43,763 nucleotides of DNA from Reyranella sp. (GCA_021732285.1 JAKFVH010000086.1:1-43763), one strand, 5' to 3'. Numbered from the stretch's first letter, positions 9,100-17,455 are shown. Made by a program: numbers and translations. The notes: generated from the letters alone by a model not told the origin.

Positions 9100-9832
9100 T
9101 GCGTGCAGCGACCACGATCAGGGAGCCGCCGAACGGCAGGTTGATACCGGCTGCGATCGCCAGCCGCTCGACGGCAAGAGCCGTTGAGAACAGGGCGTCG
9201 AGCCAGCGGGGAAAGTCGCGCACGTCGCTTTCAGCGTCGTCACGCTCGAGCAGTCGGTGGATCAGCATCAGGGGAAACAGCAGGGTGTTCCAGTAACTGG
9301 ACCTCAGCACGCGAAAGCCGTTGCCCGTGAGCAAGGCCCGCGCCTGGCGGCCGGTGAAGCGACGCACATTGTGCACGCGCCGGTCATGCGCCGACAACAA
9401 CCAGCCATAGGCCGGCAGATTGAAAATCGCGATCGCGCCCGGCCGCAGGCAGCGATGTGCCTCCTTGAGGGCAAGCACCGGCTCGACTCCGCCGTGGCAA
9501 AGGACATCGATCGAGAGGTAGCCGGCCAGCGCGCCGCTGCCCAAGGGCATTTCGGTGACCGACCCCGCCGCCACCGGCCGCCCGGCCTTGGCCGCGGCGA
9601 AGGACGCCGCGACCTGGTCATACTCCAGTCCGAACGTGGGATTACCGGCCACCGCAGGCCCGAGCTTCAGCAGCATGCCGCCGGTGCCGCAGCCGGCATC
9701 GAGCACCGGACCTGCGCTCGGCGAGCGCGACAGAGCGCGTGTGAAAAGCTCTGCGACAAGCGTACGCAGGCCGCGATACCACCACATGCGGTCCTCGACC
9801 GCGTGCATGCGTTCGTATTCGACCCGTTCCAC
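9092..9832 (-). CDS. Class I SAM-dependent methyltransferase
   Basis: A protein of about 246 residues with a Rossmann-type methyltransferase domain. The SAM-binding motif I is VLDAGCGTGGML, the family lead-in MWWYRGLR precedes it, and the motif IV/post-I region reads SIDVLCHGG. An SLIVVAARND end closes the domain. The reading frame is open to 9937, but I prefer GTG 9832, which follows a GAGGCGGACAGGGG purine stretch; ATG 9808 is a second candidate. The upstream extension would run into the divergent gene at 9894. It heads the operon with the GT2 transferase and the small membrane protein and may methylate the sugar they handle; that link is inferred from position only. Confidence 0.78.
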   Translation of the reverse strand: MERVEYERMHAVEDRMWWYRGLRTLVAELFTRALSRSPSAGPVLDAGCGTGGMLLKLGPAVAGNPTFGLEYDQVAASFAAAKAGRPVAAGSVTEMPLGSGALAGYLSIDVLCHGGVEPVLALKEAHRCLRPGAIAIFNLPAYGWLLSAHDRRVHNVRRFTGRQARALLTGNGFRVLRSSYWNTLLFPLMLIHRLLERDDAESDVRDFPRWLDALFSTALAVERLAIAAGINLPFGGSLIVVAARND

Positions 9833-9893
9833 GCCCCTGTCCGCCTCTCGCGAGTGTCTTCTTACCGCCTGCTTATGATATCTTCGTCCTGCC

Positions 9894-11471
9894 TTGCCAA
9901 CCGCCGCGACCAAGCCCCCGACAGTCCCGCCGAGCATCGAACGGCTCCTGTACCTGCCGCTGATCGCGCTGCCGATCCTGTGGCTGGCCGGCTACTTCTT
10001 CCCGCCCATCAACCACGACGTCGCCGCCATCCTCGACGTGTCGACGCGATGGGTGAACGGCGAGCGGCTCTACGTCGAGGTGATCGACGAGAACCTGCCG
10101 CTCACCTTCGTGGTGCATGCCCTGCCGGTGCTGACCTCCAAGATCCTGCCGGGCGATCCCTCGTTCTGGTTCACCGCCTGGGTGGTGGCCGGCATCTTCG
10201 CCTCGTTCTGGGCCTGCCGGCGCCTGGTGAAGCTGGTGCCGTCGGCCGACCATGCGCTGACCGAGGCGCTGCTGCCGCCGGTCCTGCTGTTCCTGTTCAC
10301 CGTGCTGCCCAACGAGCATTTCGGCCAGCGCGAGCACATCCTGTTCGTCGCCTGCGCGCCCTACATGATCGCCTCGATGGCGCGCGCCGAGGGCGTCACG
10401 CTGGGCCGCGGCTCGTCGATCGCCATCGGCCTGGTCGCGGGCGTCGCGCTGGCGATGAAGCCGCACTATCTTGCCATCCCCGCCGCCCTGGAACTCTATC
10501 TGCTGATCCGCCGCGGCTGGCGCACCACGCTCGGCGATCCCATCCCGTGGGCGATCGGGCTGGTCGCGGTCGCGCATTTCGTGTCGATGTACACGATCTT
10601 CCGCGAGTACGGCGAGTTCGTCATGCCGCTCGCCGTCGAGGCCTATGCGCCGATCGGCGACTCGGGCTGGCGCGATGTGCTCACCAGCAACGTGCTGGGG
10701 CCGACCCTGCTCGCCCTGGTGATCTTCGGCCTGATCGCGGTGATCTTCACCAAGACCGTGGCGGCGCGCGTGCTGGTCGTGTTCGGCATCGGGGCGGCGA
10801 TCTCGGCCATCGCCCAGGCCAAGGGCTGGCCCTATCACGTGCTGCCGGCGCTGTCGGCGGCGATCCTGCTGGCGGCGCTCACCGTGTCGCAGACGGTCGA
10901 CCGTTACCTGCCGATCAGCCGCAGCGGCCATCACCTTCCCGTGGCGGTGATCTCAGCCACCCTGATGGTGCTGCTCTACTTCCAGGCGGCGCTCTACACG
11001 CCGCCCTTCTACAAGCAGCGCCAGTTCGAGGCGTCGATTGGCGGACGCCTGCAGCACATCATCGAGCAGAACGCGCCCCATCGCACGATCATGGCGCTGT
11101 CGCCCGGCATCTACCCGCTGTGGCCGCTGATCAACTACATCGGCGGCCGCATGACCATGCGGTTCCTCTCCATGTGGGTGCTGCAGGGCGTCTACGCGAC
11201 CTGCGACGACTTCCCGGCGCTCTACAATCCGCCCGACACGATGGGCGATTCGGAGAAGCTGGTGTTCGACCAGGTGAGCGAGGACTTCGCCCGCGAGCAG
11301 CCCGACCTCCTGATCGTCGACCGCATCCCCGGCATCCCGCGCTGTCAGGGCAAGGAATTTGATTATCTCGAGTACTTCATGCAGAACCGGGTGTTCGCCG
11401 ACGCGTTCGAGAACTACGAGCACCTGATGGATTTCGACCGGTATCGGATTTATCGGCGGAAGAAGAAGTGA
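9894..11471 (+). CDS. Polytopic membrane protein, possible lipid-linked glycosyltransferase
   Basis: A 525-residue protein with a short cytoplasmic lead, about ten hydrophobic helices up to residue 370, and a soluble C-terminal domain of about 150 residues. A conserved-looking first loop contains NHDVAAILDVSTRWVNGERLY followed by an acidic IDENLPL segment. That arrangement, an acidic residue in the first periplasmic loop, is typical of GT-C transferases such as GT39/PMT types, which use lipid-linked sugars. The start is TTG at 9894: an in-frame TGA at 9876 excludes anything further left and no closer ATG fits. The gene is divergent from the GT2/methyltransferase operon, with only about 60 bp between them, which suggests shared control. 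No specific family is recognised with certainty. Confidence 0.6.
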   Translation: MPTAATKPPTVPPSIERLLYLPLIALPILWLAGYFFPPINHDVAAILDVSTRWVNGERLYVEVIDENLPLTFVVHALPVLTSKILPGDPSFWFTAWVVAGIFASFWACRRLVKLVPSADHALTEALLPPVLLFLFTVLPNEHFGQREHILFVACAPYMIASMARAEGVTLGRGSSIAIGLVAGVALAMKPHYLAIPAALELYLLIRRGWRTTLGDPIPWAIGLVAVAHFVSMYTIFREYGEFVMPLAVEAYAPIGDSGWRDVLTSNVLGPTLLALVIFGLIAVIFTKTVAARVLVVFGIGAAISAIAQAKGWPYHVLPALSAAILLAALTVSQTVDRYLPISRSGHHLPVAVISATLMVLLYFQAALYTPPFYKQRQFEASIGGRLQHIIEQNAPHRTIMALSPGIYPLWPLINYIGGRMTMRFLSMWVLQGVYATCDDFPALYNPPDTMGDSEKLVFDQVSEDFAREQPDLLIVDRIPGIPRCQGKEFDYLEYFMQNRVFADAFENYEHLMDFDRYRIYRRKKK

Positions 11472-11500
11472 ATCCGTCTTTCACGGAGGCGACTCAAGTT

Positions 11501-11593
11501 CCTCTCCCCTGCTAGGGGGAGAGGCTAGGTGAGGGGGCTTCGACAGCTCGTGCAACCCCCTCACCCAACCTCTCCCCCTAGCGGGGGAGAGGC
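11501..11593. repeat. Triple-hairpin element, family 3
   Basis: Three hairpins in 93 bp: CCTCTCCC with GGGGGAGAGG (11501-11524), a central GTGAGGGGG / CCCCCTCAC pair, and CCTCTCCCCC with GGGGGAGAGG (about 11569-11592). It lies between the convergent 9894 and 11616 genes and probably doubles as a two-way terminator. Confidence 0.75.
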
Positions 11594-11615
11594 GCCTGAA
11601 TCGTCGTGATGCGCG

Positions 11616-12077
11616 TCACTCCCACTTCCCCATCGCCTGCGCCCGCATCGCTTCGGGGATCTTCTCGACATCCGGCACCTTGAACACGCCGGACGCGACC
11701 AGGACGATCTCGCCGCCGCAGACCAGGTCGCAGCTGCAGAAGCAGAAGTTGATGGTGCGCCGGGCGATGCGGGCGGTGCCTTCCAGCCACTGGCCAAGCT
11801 TCGCGCCGCGCACGAACTCGGTGCTGAGCGACACCGTCGGATGCGGCCAGCGGATGCCGGTGGCGTGGCCCGAGCCCACGCCCATCACCATGTCGGCCAC
11901 GGTGACCAGCAGGCCGCCATGCGCCCAGCCCATGGGATTGCCGTGACGCGGCTCCAGCGGCAGACCGACCCGGATCTTCTCGCCCTCGACCCTGAACCAG
12001 AGCGGGCCGATCAGGCCGACGAAATCGTCGGGCACAGGAAGCTGGCGGAAACCTTCGGGGATCAGCGTATCGGTCAT
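11616..12077 (-). CDS. PaaI-type hot-dog thioesterase
   Basis: A 153-residue hot-dog protein of the PaaI/YbgC-like acyl-CoA thioesterase group. The signature region is GNPMGWAHGGLLVTVADMVMG near residues 47-66: in PaaI enzymes the HGG segment and the following acidic residue of the helix shape the active site. The C-terminal strand region contains a Cys-rich INFCFCSCDLVCGGE, which is unusual for the family but has no obvious metal-site spacing. The gene is last of a four-gene operon: its ATG overlaps the preceding stop by four bases. It probably hydrolyses an acyl- or aryl-CoA thioester; the natural substrate is unknown. Confidence 0.82.
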   Translation of the reverse strand: MTDTLIPEGFRQLPVPDDFVGLIGPLWFRVEGEKIRVGLPLEPRHGNPMGWAHGGLLVTVADMVMGVGSGHATGIRWPHPTVSLSTEFVRGAKLGQWLEGTARIARRTINFCFCSCDLVCGGEIVLVASGVFKVPDVEKIPEAMRAQAMGKWE

Positions 12078-12517
12078 GAGCCCATCCCATCCTTGGAAGC
12101 GGCGTATTTCTCGAGCGCGGCGCGCACCGCGGGCTCGAACGGCATGCTGCGATGGGTCTCCTCGTTCAGCGAGACCATGATCGCCTTGAGCACCGCGGTG
12201 CAATTGCCCTCGCCGTCGAACAGGCCGTGGCCGATCACGCACTTGCGCTGGTGCACCTCCAGCAGGCGGGCGCAGGCCGTGGCGCGGCCGGGGAAGAACA
12301 TCTGGCGCCTGAAGTCGATCTCCAGCCGGCCGACGACGACGCGAAAGCGCGGCAGGCCGGAGCGGACGATCGCCCGCATGTAGGAGACACGGGCATTCTC
12401 CAGGAGCTGCAGGAAGGCGCCGTTGTTGATGTGGCCGTTGGCGTCGACGTCGGCGAAACGCAGATGCTCCTCGGTGGCGAATCCGTAGATCCGCCGGTCC
12501 GTCAGGTCGAGACTCAC
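12074..12517 (-). CDS. 4HBT-type acyl-CoA thioesterase
   Basis: A 147-residue hot-dog protein of the 4-hydroxybenzoyl-CoA thioesterase superfamily. The family motif is HLRFADVDANGHINNGAFL near residues 18-36; Asp23/Asp25 and His28 fall where the catalytic acidic residue and substrate-binding residues are expected. The start is GTG at 12517, supported by a GGAGAA site eight bases upstream; no ATG lies nearer. It overlaps the next gene's ATG. Within the operon it sits between a VOC protein and a second thioesterase, which suggests it acts on a product of the same pathway. Confidence 0.83.
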   Translation of the reverse strand: MSLDLTDRRIYGFATEEHLRFADVDANGHINNGAFLQLLENARVSYMRAIVRSGLPRFRVVVGRLEIDFRRQMFFPGRATACARLLEVHQRKCVIGHGLFDGEGNCTAVLKAIMVSLNEETHRSMPFEPAVRAALEKYAASKDGMGS

Positions 12518-12521
12518 CCGA

Positions 12522-13367
12522 TCAATTCTCCCTGAATTCCAGCGTGAGATCGGCCGCCTCGGACGGCGGCACGAGCAGCCGGCCCGAATCGGGCTGGCTC
12601 ACCTTGACGCCGTTCTTCCTCAGAAGCGCCTCGCAAGCTGCAAGGTTCTCGACCTTGATGCTGAGCAGCGCCGGATGGTCGACCAGACGCACCGGCGTGA
12701 TTCCCGGATAGCGCCGCAGATAGTCCTGGCGGCTCATGTAGTGGATGGGCTGCGTACCGGTATCGGCCACGATCCCGCCGCCCTCGCCGCGCACGGCTCC
12801 CTTGCCGAAATACTTTTCGAGCTCGGCCGTCCACTTCGCCGGCTGCTCGGCGATCACCGTGACGCCCAGGATGCCGCGCGCGCGGTTGGGATGCTGCGCC
12901 CATTCGCTGCGATAGACGAACTGCGGCGTGAGATGTTCGCAGACGAAGAACCCGACCACCGGCATGTGCGTCTTGGGGATGCGCACGGTGCGGAACTGCG
13001 CATGCTCGGTCTTGCCGGCGACCTCGACCGCACGGTCGAAGAACAACGGCGCGTCGGGCTGCAGGCCCGCCGCCTTGAAGTCGTCGAAGGCGAGGTCGGC
13101 ACCGTCGGTCGCCAGCGCCACGTTGGCGAGGCCACCGCCGCCCTTCAGCCATTCGCGCCGCTCGGCGTTGAACTCGGTGTCCTCGACGATGCCCAAAATC
13201 TCGAAATAGTCGGTGTCGAAGATCATCAGGTGGTTGGCGGTGCCGAGCTTCCTGTGGAAGCCGCGCGGCTGGACCTGGAAGCCGAGCTTGGCGTACGCCG
13301 CCTCGGCCGCATCGATGCCGTCGACCATGACCACGACATGGTCGAGCCCGCGCACGGCGCGCTTCAT
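12522..13367 (-). CDS. VOC family protein (glyoxalase-like)
   Basis: A 281-residue protein of the vicinal oxygen chelate fold, with two glyoxalase-like modules. The start VRGLDHVVVMVDGIDAAEAAYAKLG is the usual first strand and helix, with His10 as a possible metal ligand. Repeated beta-alpha-beta elements follow around 135-165 (FVCEHLTPQFVY) and 220-245 (HPALLSIKVENLAACE). The overall form resembles the Glyoxalase_3 (DUF3648-like) proteins found with acyl-CoA metabolism genes. Metal binding in the second module is not clear. The ATG overlaps the MaoC stop by four bases. Function is not assignable beyond the fold. Confidence 0.78.
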   Translation of the reverse strand: MKRAVRGLDHVVVMVDGIDAAEAAYAKLGFQVQPRGFHRKLGTANHLMIFDTDYFEILGIVEDTEFNAERREWLKGGGGLANVALATDGADLAFDDFKAAGLQPDAPLFFDRAVEVAGKTEHAQFRTVRIPKTHMPVVGFFVCEHLTPQFVYRSEWAQHPNRARGILGVTVIAEQPAKWTAELEKYFGKGAVRGEGGGIVADTGTQPIHYMSRQDYLRRYPGITPVRLVDHPALLSIKVENLAACEALLRKNGVKVSQPDSGRLLVPPSEAADLTLEFREN

Positions 13368-13822
13368 GCCGGCCTCCGTCGCACCATGTTGGTGCCCTTG
13401 AGAGTCATCACCAGCTCGCCCTTCTGGTTGGTGACGCGCCACTGCTCGTGGACGATCCCCATCTCCGGACGGCTCTTGGACGGCACCTTGCCGACGCACT
13501 CGACCGAGGCGCTGAGCGTGTCGCCCGGCCGTACCGGTTTCAGCCAGCGGACCTCGTCGACCCCCGGAGAGCCCAGCGCCGTGCGCTGATCGATGTAGTT
13601 GTCGACGAACAGCCGCATCAGCTTGGCGGTGACGTGCCAGCCCGAGGCGATGAGCCCGCCGAACATCGATTGCCGGGCGGCGGCCGGATCGACATGGAAG
13701 GTTTGCGGGTCGTACTGGCGGGCGAAGTCGACAATTTCGTCGGCAGTGAAGCTGGTCGAACCGAGATCGTATTTCTGGCCGATCTCGTAATCATCCCAGT
13801 AACGCGGGGCTTTGGCGTGCAT
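13364..13822 (-). CDS. MaoC family dehydratase
   Basis: A 152-residue hot-dog protein with the MaoC layout: DEIVDFARQYDPQTFHVDPAAA near residues 29-50, in which the Asp and His of YDPQTFH are the expected catalytic pair, then SMFGGLIASGWH as the substrate-tunnel segment. It resembles the small MaoC acyl dehydratases rather than fatty-acid synthase domains. It heads a four-gene operon (MaoC, VOC, 4HBT, PaaI) in which every junction is overlapping or has a gap of a few bases. A composite palindromic element lies directly upstream, from 13890. Confidence 0.86.
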   Translation of the reverse strand: MHAKAPRYWDDYEIGQKYDLGSTSFTADEIVDFARQYDPQTFHVDPAAARQSMFGGLIASGWHVTAKLMRLFVDNYIDQRTALGSPGVDEVRWLKPVRPGDTLSASVECVGKVPSKSRPEMGIVHEQWRVTNQKGELVMTLKGTNMVRRRPA

Positions 13823-13889
13823 GCAGTTCGGTCTTCGCAGAGGGTGGCCGCCGAGGCAAGGACCTCCTATGGCCTGTCCGGCACCTCTC

Positions 13890-14021
13890 GGCTAGAGCAT
13901 GATGGGTCCAGCTGGAATCAGCTGGACCCATCATGCCTCCTGCAACACGCATCTCCGGTGCGCGCGAATGCGATGAGATGGAACCGCGGGCGGTTCCATC
14001 TCATCGCATTCCGCTCTAGCC
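13890..14021. repeat. Composite palindromic (MITE-like) element, family 4
   Basis: A 132-bp unit bounded by terminal inverted repeats GGCTAGAGC (13890-13898) and GCTCTAGCC (14013-14021). Inside are two hairpins. The first has 18-bp perfect arms starting GCATGATGGGTCC with a 4-nt loop (13897-13936). The second has 22-bp perfect arms starting GAATGCGATGAGATGG with a 2-nt loop (13966-14011). It occupies most of the 207-bp divergent gap and ends 8 bp before the start of the cyclase gene. Confidence 0.8.
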
Positions 14022-14029
14022 TGTCCGCC

Positions 14030-15709
14030 ATGACTGAACCCGACCTCGTCCGGCGCCTGACCACGATCATGGACATCGACGTCGTCGGCTTCAGCACCAT
14101 GTCGGCGCGCGACGAGGAGCATGCGCTCGCCCTGCTCGGCGCCCGCATGGCCACCGCCCAGGACATGGTGAAGCACCATCGCGGACGCGTCTTCAAGCTG
14201 ACCGGCGACGGGCTTCTTGCCGAATTCGCCAGTCCGGTCGAAGCGGTCCGCGCCGCCCTGGAAATCCAGGAAGCGATGCGCGCGGCCAACGACCAGGCCG
14301 GGCCGGACGACCAGCTCGTGCTGCGCATCGGTGTCAATCTCGGCGACGTCGTGGAAAGCGGCGACGACCTGATGGGCGATGCCGTCAACGTCGCGGCGCG
14401 CCTGGAATCGATCGCCAAGCCCGGCGGCATCTGCGTCTCCGCCGCCGTCTACGAGCAGATCGAGGGTAAGCTGACGCTGGGGGCGGAGGATCTCGGCGAA
14501 CAGCACGTCAAGAACATCCCGCGCGCCATCCACGCCTACCGCCTGACGCTCCGCGCGGCGCCGGTCGTCGCCGCGCCGCCGGCGGACCGCCACAAGACGA
14601 CGCGGCTCGCCGTCATCATCGGCGTCGCCGCCGTGGTGGCCGGCCTGGCGATCGGCGGCGCCTGGCTGCTGCACGACCGATCGGGGGCGCCGGCCTCGAC
14701 TCGCGTGGCGCAGGTGCCCACGCCCTCATCCGTTGCAGCGACAACACCCCCGGCAGCTCCGATAGCGCCGGCTCCCCCTGCTGCCCCACCCGCGCCGGCC
14801 GTACCGCCGGCAGCTGCGCCTCCTTCTGTCGCGGCCCCGCCGGCCGCCGCCCCGGCTCCCGCCGCTGCACCGCCGACGCCTCGGCCCTACGTCGCCTCCG
14901 AGGTTCCGTTCGTGCCGCAATGGCGCGAGCGACGGCTCGAGGATTACGGCCAGGCCGAGGACGACAAGGCCCTGGCGATCAACGTGCGCGGCTGGTTCGC
15001 CATGGCGACACGCATGCTCGACGAGACGTCGGCCCGCCGCCGTGCCCTCGAGGAATGCAATGCGCAGGTCGAGCGCGAGGTGCCGATCAGGCGCGAGTTC
15101 GACCGCTGCGTGATCTACGCCGTCGGCAACAAGGTGGTGTGGCCGTTCCTGTTGCCGCCCATGCCGCCGCCGCCTTACGTGCCCGCGGCCAAGCTGTCAC
15201 CGCCCGTCTTGTTCGACGCGGCCACGGTGCCCCTGGTGACCGAGCGCGGCCGCGAGAACCTCGCGGAGCACTACATGAGGCAGACGCGGCATCGCGCCCT
15301 GGTGCTGGGGCACGGTCCTCTCGAATGGTGGTCGCCGAGCGAGAGCGACGCCGACGCGATCCGCCGCAACCTGCAGTCCTGCGGCCAGATCAGCGGCCGG
15401 CCGTGCGTCGTCTATTCGGTCGACGAGCAGGTCGTGGTGCGCGTGCCGCAGCTCCATCGTGTGACCGGCATTTTCACGCCCGAGCACGCCCCGTCAGCCG
15501 ATGCCGGCCGGCGGGCCGCCATCGAGCGCTACCTGATCGACAACGACTGGCGCGCCTTGGCGCTGGCCGACAACGGTCCGGTCGGCCTGGTATTCGGCCG
15601 GCAAAGCGAGGCAGCGGCGGTGGCCGACGCGCTCGCCGAGTGCGACAAGACCGGTGGTGTCGAATGCAAGCTGGTGGCCATCGGGCCGTTCCTGGTCGCG
15701 CCGAAATAG
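14030..15709 (+). CDS. Membrane-anchored class III adenylate/guanylate cyclase with unknown C-terminal domain
   Basis: A 559-residue protein. Residues 8-165 form a class III nucleotide cyclase domain: metal-binding Asp17 in DVVGFS and Asp60 in LTGDG, and the transition-state pair Asn120/Arg124 in DAVNVAAR. The substrate-specifying residues were not resolved, so ATP or GTP use is open. A single membrane helix spans about 192-214. A long Pro/Ala-rich linker follows (about 225-290), then about 270 residues with no family I recognise, containing paired Cys-bearing segments (EECNAQ...DRCVIYAV and SCGQ...CVVYSV) that look like an internal repeat. The topology places this domain in the periplasm, where it could act as a sensor or be an independent unit. 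No clear ribosome site precedes ATG 14030. Confidence 0.8.
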   Translation: MTEPDLVRRLTTIMDIDVVGFSTMSARDEEHALALLGARMATAQDMVKHHRGRVFKLTGDGLLAEFASPVEAVRAALEIQEAMRAANDQAGPDDQLVLRIGVNLGDVVESGDDLMGDAVNVAARLESIAKPGGICVSAAVYEQIEGKLTLGAEDLGEQHVKNIPRAIHAYRLTLRAAPVVAAPPADRHKTTRLAVIIGVAAVVAGLAIGGAWLLHDRSGAPASTRVAQVPTPSSVAATTPPAAPIAPAPPAAPPAPAVPPAAAPPSVAAPPAAAPAPAAAPPTPRPYVASEVPFVPQWRERRLEDYGQAEDDKALAINVRGWFAMATRMLDETSARRRALEECNAQVEREVPIRREFDRCVIYAVGNKVVWPFLLPPMPPPPYVPAAKLSPPVLFDAATVPLVTERGRENLAEHYMRQTRHRALVLGHGPLEWWSPSESDADAIRRNLQSCGQISGRPCVVYSVDEQVVVRVPQLHRVTGIFTPEHAPSADAGRRAAIERYLIDNDWRALALADNGPVGLVFGRQSEAAAVADALAECDKTGGVECKLVAIGPFLVAPK

Positions 15710-15833
15710 CCGTCATCCCGAGCGAAGCCGCCCGGAGGGCGACGCAGTCGAGGGACCTGTTCTTGCCGATGCATCGACAAAACAGGTCCCTCCACTCCGC
15801 CTCGCTACGCTCGGCTCCGGTCGGGATGACGGC
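15709..15833. repeat. Dispersed palindromic element, family 5
   Basis: A 125-bp interrupted palindrome with outer arms GCCGTCATCCCGA / TCGGGATGACGGC and inner arms GGGACCTGTT / AACAGGTCCC. It separates the convergent cyclase and acyl-CoA dehydrogenase genes and may end transcription from both. Confidence 0.75.
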
Positions 15834-15837
15834 TTAG

Positions 15838-16998
15838 CTAATCAGCCAGCACCACCCCAAACCGCTTGGCAATCTCCTCGAGCATGACCTCCGACGCGCC
15901 GCCGCCGATCGACTGGACACGCGCGTCGCGCGCCATGCGTTCGACCGCGGTCTCGCGCATGAAACCCATGCCGCCGTGGAACTGCACGCAGTCGTAGAGG
16001 ACCTGGTTCACCAGGTCGCCGGCCAGCGCCTTCACCATCGACACCTGGGCGACGCAGTCCTGGCCCTCTGCATCGAGCCAGGCGGTGTGATGCACGAGCT
16101 GGCGCGCCGCCTCGACCTCGGCCAGGCGGCGTGACAGCCGTTGCCGGATCGCCTGCTTGTCCCACAACGGCTTGCCGAAGGCGGTGCGCTGGCTGACGTG
16201 ATCGTAGGTGAGCCGGATCGCCTCGCGCGCCTCGGCCATGGCCATGGCGCCGATCACCAGGCGCTCGGTCTGGAAGTTGGCCATGATGGAATAGAAGCCG
16301 CGGTTGGGCTCGCCTAAAACGTTCTCGGCCGGCACGCGGCAATCCTCGAAGATCAGCTCGGCGGTGTCCGACGAACGCCAGCCGGTCTTGTCGAGGGCGC
16401 GGCCGACCTTGAAGCCCGGCGTCCCCTTCTCGACGATGAACATGGTGATGGCGCGGCTGCCCTTGGCCTCGGGATCGCTGCGGGCGGCGATGAAATAGAG
16501 ATCGCCATGCACGCCGTTGGTGATGAACATCTTGGTGCCGTTCAGCACATAGTCGTTGCCGTCCCGCACGGCGCGGGTGCGGATCCCGGCCACGTCCGAG
16601 CCGGCGGCGGGCTCGGTGACGCCGACTGCGGTGATGATCTTTCCCGCCATGACGCCCGGCAGGTACTTCTCGAGCTGGCGCTTGGTGCCGAAGCGCACCA
16701 GATGCGGGCTCGCCATGTCGGTGTGGACCAGGACGGTGATGGCAAAGCCGCCGTGGGTCGAGCGGCCGACCTCCTCGGCCAGCACGACCGAGGCGCGCGC
16801 ATCGAGGCCCGCGCCGCCCATCGCCTCGGGCACGCGCAGGGAGAAGAAGCCGAGCTCGCCCATCTCGCGCAGCACCTCGCGCGGCACGAAGCCCGTTTCC
16901 TCCCATTTCGGCCCGTGCGGCTTCACCTTCTCCTCGACGAAGCGGCGGAGCTGGGCGCGGATGAGGTCGTGGTCCTCGGTGAAGATGGGATGTGCCAT
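15838..16998 (-). CDS. Acyl-CoA dehydrogenase family protein
   Basis: A 386-residue flavoprotein oxidising acyl-CoA to enoyl-CoA with electron transfer flavoprotein as acceptor. Domain order is normal: N-terminal helices, the FAD/substrate strand region AVGVTEPAAGSDVAGI (near 130-145), then the C-terminal helices with VQFHGGMGFMRE. The position of the medium-chain catalytic Glu is Gly here (IGGGASEV), as in the long-chain and isovaleryl groups. The catalytic base is then expected in the central helix, where QTERL supplies Glu245. Substrate length is not predictable. The gene is divergent from a thioesterase, with 25 bp between start codons. Confidence 0.9.
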   Translation of the reverse strand: MAHPIFTEDHDLIRAQLRRFVEEKVKPHGPKWEETGFVPREVLREMGELGFFSLRVPEAMGGAGLDARASVVLAEEVGRSTHGGFAITVLVHTDMASPHLVRFGTKRQLEKYLPGVMAGKIITAVGVTEPAAGSDVAGIRTRAVRDGNDYVLNGTKMFITNGVHGDLYFIAARSDPEAKGSRAITMFIVEKGTPGFKVGRALDKTGWRSSDTAELIFEDCRVPAENVLGEPNRGFYSIMANFQTERLVIGAMAMAEAREAIRLTYDHVSQRTAFGKPLWDKQAIRQRLSRRLAEVEAARQLVHHTAWLDAEGQDCVAQVSMVKALAGDLVNQVLYDCVQFHGGMGFMRETAVERMARDARVQSIGGGASEVMLEEIAKRFGVVLAD

Positions 16999-17023
16999 GG
17001 CGGCGGGATGCTACACTCGCGCC

Positions 17024-17455
17024 ATGTCACGCGACAAACGACTACAGGATCGCTCGATCTACCCGCACTGGTGCACCGATACGGTGCGCTTCTCCGACCA
17101 GGACGCGGCCGGCCACGTCAACAACGTGGCGATCTGCGCCTATCTCGAAACCGCGCGCCTCACCTTCATGCGCGACATGGGCCTGACCAGGAACACGGAC
17201 GGCACGCGCGGCATCTCGGCCGGCATGACGGTGAGTTTCCTGGCCGAATCGCATTGGCCGGGCCAGGTCGAGCTCGGCACCGGCGTGATGAAGATCGGCA
17301 CGAGCTCGCTCACCGTGGGCTCGGGCGCCTTCAAGGACGGCACCTGCATCGCCGCGGCTGAAATGACGGTCGTGCGGCTCAGGGACAAGACGCCCCATCC
17401 GATCGACAGCGAGCTGCGGGCAAAGCTGGAAAAGTATTTGTTGCCAGGGTTTTAG
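17024..17455 (+). CDS. 4HBT-type acyl-CoA thioesterase
   Basis: A 143-residue hot-dog protein. The 4HBT motif TVRFSDQDAAGHVNNVAICAYLE lies near 20-42; the acidic residues of SDQD and His31 are the conserved active-site positions. The C-terminal half has the usual beta strands ending in EMTVVRLRDKTPHPI. ATG 17024 is chosen because the family similarity starts soon after it; the open frame further left lies inside the divergent acyl-CoA dehydrogenase gene. The shared 25-bp start-to-start gap means the two promoters must overlap each other's coding regions. Confidence 0.84.
   Translation: MSRDKRLQDRSIYPHWCTDTVRFSDQDAAGHVNNVAICAYLETARLTFMRDMGLTRNTDGTRGISAGMTVSFLAESHWPGQVELGTGVMKIGTSSLTVGSGAFKDGTCIAAAEMTVVRLRDKTPHPIDSELRAKLEKYLLPGF

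Noticed and set aside
9257..11362. A 701-codon plus-strand frame
   Set aside because: It covers the antisense of the methyltransferase gene and then a shifted frame of the 9894 membrane protein. Composition is Arg/Ala/Pro-rich with no domain.
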